8,337 bases of DNA, taken from NCBI GenBank assembly GCA_002381225.1, contig DFSS01000059.1, forward strand, positions 1 to 8,337, in the 5' to 3' direction. The translations under genes and the position numbers were made by a program. The DNA comes from Flavobacteriales bacterium UBA3431. Its GTDB lineage: Bacteria; Bacteroidota; Bacteroidia; Flavobacteriales; Schleiferiaceae. Shown piece after piece: positions 7,146 to 8,337 of the stretch. A model generated the notes under the pieces. It saw only the letters and a list, made by a program, of their open reading frames with translations, had not been told where the DNA came from and did no database searches. Numbering within the stretch: the first letter of the stretch is position 1; every line of letters begins with the position of its first letter.

Positions 7146-7202
7146 CAAAGGGTTCAAGAGTTGAAGGGTAAAGTCCCTTTGATTCTTGGGCCCTTTTCTT
7201 TT
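7146..7202 (+). terminator. Possible terminator region after the transaldolase gene
   Basis: The 287-bp convergent gap between the transaldolase and menE holds nested inverted repeats. CAAAGGG (7146-7152) pairs with CCCTTTG (7175-7181), enclosing TTCAA-GAG-TTGAA (7153-7165) and the short GGG-TAAAGT-CCC hairpin. Alternatively AAGGG (7164-7168) pairs with CCCTT (7191-7195), followed directly by TTCTTTT (7196-7202), which is the better terminator shape for the plus strand. A separate perfect 7-bp hairpin, AGCTAGG-TGGCT-CCTAGCT (7105-7123), lies just after the stop codon and has no T-run. I see no gene in the rest of the gap. Confidence 0.35.
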
Positions 7203-7382
7203 GGGGTGAAAAGTTCAATGGAGTTGCGGCAAACGGATTGAAGGAGATTTCGCCTTAGCGTTTTTCTGTCCCTTTCATTTTTGGCGCGCATCCATGTTGG
7301 GGAAACTTCGCCGTGCGCCTCAGGTCTAGCCATCTAGTTCCTCTTTACCGCCCTCCAGCCACCTTGCTTTCTAGCCTGAAGC

Positions 7383-8336
7383 CTACGAGCCCTCTGCCTT
7401 TCTTTTCCACTTCCCACTCGCCGTCACGGGCAACTCGCCCTCCATAATACGCTTAGGCCGCTGCCAGGATGCGAGCGATTCAAAGGCCTTCAGCAGACGA
7501 TGGCGTTCGGTGTCAGAAAGGGGCAAGGAATACCAAACCAGGGCTTCTCCCCATTCGGCATCAGGAACGGCACCGGCAAAGCCCGTAGGGTGTTCCGGAT
7601 AGGCCGCAGCAATGGCATGGTCAATGGATTCGGGAAAGATTTTCTTGCCCCCCGAGAGTACCGCTCCGTCTAAGCGGCCTAGCCAGGTAAAGCTCGTTGG
7701 ACTGTGGACTTCTGCGGCATCCGTGGTACGAAGCGCATGGACACCGCGTTGGGGAGCGTCGATGACGAGGGATTCTTGGTCCAAGGATACCGTTACACCC
7801 GGGAGACAGGTGTAATAGGGTTCACCGCCGAGGGTACGCAGCGCGACATGACTGAGGGTTTCGGTCATGCCAAATCCGTGGAACACCGATGAAAACGTGT
7901 TCAGCAACTGCTCTTCTTCTTGGGGGCTCACAGGGGCACCACCAAGGAGCAAGCTGTCCACCTGGGCAGCCAGCTGGGGAGAAAGGGACAAAGCTTGTTG
8001 GGGGACCAATGCGAGAAAATCCAGAGGCCCTTCCCAGGTAAGGTGCCGGGCTACTGGAAGAATTTGGAGGGTCATTCCGAGCTCAAGGGCGCGCCAGAGC
8101 ATGAGGCGACCGCCGGTTCCGGCCACATCCATGGCGAGGGCACTTCGAGTCTTTGGACCCAGCTGAAAGGCTACAGCGGTGGCATGAATGCTTTCGAGGA
8201 CATGGTTGCGCTGAACGGTCCACGCTTTCGGACGGCCCGTGCTGCCACTAGTAAAAAGGGAGAGTTCATCCGCGCCGGAAAGCCAGTTCTGGGCGGCGGC
8301 GAGTACAGAGGCTTGGCGTTCAGCTGAGCAGCCCGG
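7383..8336 (-). CDS. menE: o-Succinylbenzoate-CoA ligase, N-terminus beyond window
   Basis: An adenylate-forming (ANL superfamily) ligase, most likely MenE. MenE activates o-succinylbenzoate with ATP and joins it to CoA in menaquinone synthesis, in the cytoplasm. The last 317 residues are visible. The frame is open without a stop from the right edge, so the apparent ATG at 8132 is internal. In partial numbering the motifs are the ATP-binding loop FTSGSTGRPK (28-37), VAGTGGRLMLWRALELG (71-87), LLGGAPVS (130-137), GFGMTET (154-160), LGRLDGAVLSGGKKI (219-233) and the C-terminal lysine loop SGKWKRK (307-313). The R-D-SGGKKI form of the hinge motif and the short overall length resemble Bacteroidota MenE rather than fatty acyl-CoA ligases. 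Perhaps 30-60 N-terminal residues are missing. No other men gene is in view, so the assignment rests on the sequence. A different small acyl-CoA ligase is possible but less likely. Confidence 0.85.
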   Translation of the reverse strand, partial: PGCSAERQASVLAAAQNWLSGADELSLFTSGSTGRPKAWTVQRNHVLESIHATAVAFQLGPKTRSALAMDVAGTGGRLMLWRALELGMTLQILPVARHLTWEGPLDFLALVPQQALSLSPQLAAQVDSLLLGGAPVSPQEEEQLLNTFSSVFHGFGMTETLSHVALRTLGGEPYYTCLPGVTVSLDQESLVIDAPQRGVHALRTTDAAEVHSPTSFTWLGRLDGAVLSGGKKIFPESIDHAIAAAYPEHPTGFAGAVPDAEWGEALVWYSLPLSDTERHRLLKAFESLASWQRPKRIMEGELPVTASGKWKRKAEGS

Positions 8337-8337
8337 A

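Noticed and set aside
7271..7322. A GC-rich partial inverted repeat (GGCGCGCA ... TGCGCC) in the convergent gap as a menE terminator.
   Set aside because: The arms match only with a bulge, the loop is long, and no U-tract follows in the minus direction.
1..8337. CRISPR arrays, transposases, integrases, tRNAs, toxin-antitoxin or defence genes, or an unrecognised gene cluster.
   Set aside because: I saw no direct-repeat array, mobile-element protein, tRNA cloverleaf or defence motif. Nearly all sequence is explained by recognised housekeeping or common Bacteroidota genes.

Overview
The window looks like ordinary chromosome of a member of the Bacteroidota, probably a flavobacterial or Cryomorphaceae/Schleiferiaceae-like lineage with fairly GC-rich codon use. 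The signs are a secreted nuclease ending in a type IX secretion (T9SS/Por) sorting-like domain, a DUF4199 membrane protein, a single-chain alpha+beta 2-oxoacid dehydrogenase E1, a short Bacteroidota-type MenE, -7 promoter elements resembling TAnnTTTG, and starts without clear Shine-Dalgarno sequences. This assignment is inferred from family knowledge, not from a search.

Layout. From 1 to 3876, four genes lie head to tail on the minus strand and probably form one operon. Read in transcription order they are a secreted endonuclease I, a DUF4199 membrane protein, a DPM-synthase/GtrB-like family 2 glycosyltransferase, and a second family 2 glycosyltransferase cut by the left edge. Spacings are 12 nt, an 8-nt overlap and 6 nt. 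Both glycosyltransferases start at TTG, which suggests translational coupling. Between 3877 and 4053 sits a plus-strand gene for the small signal recognition particle RNA (4.5S, ffs). It has its own -7 promoter element and an intrinsic terminator, and it is divergent from the nuclease operon and convergent with the next gene. From 4054 to 6381 (or 6420) on the minus strand lies the E1 alpha/beta fusion of a branched-chain 2-oxoacid dehydrogenase. It is divergent from a short transaldolase at 6439-7095 (+). A 287-bp convergent gap with several inverted repeats follows. The window ends inside menE (minus strand, start beyond the right edge).

How the genes fit together. They are mostly unrelated housekeeping functions: protein targeting (SRP RNA), branched-chain amino-acid/acyl-CoA metabolism (E1), the pentose phosphate pathway (transaldolase), menaquinone synthesis (MenE), extracellular DNA degradation (endonuclease I), and envelope glycan or lipid-linked sugar synthesis (the two glycosyltransferases, perhaps with the DUF4199 protein). 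I see no mobile element, CRISPR array, tRNA, defence island or biosynthetic cluster, and no convincing new system. The most useful points are the SRP RNA, the TTG starts that fix gene boundaries, and the start-site ambiguity of E1.
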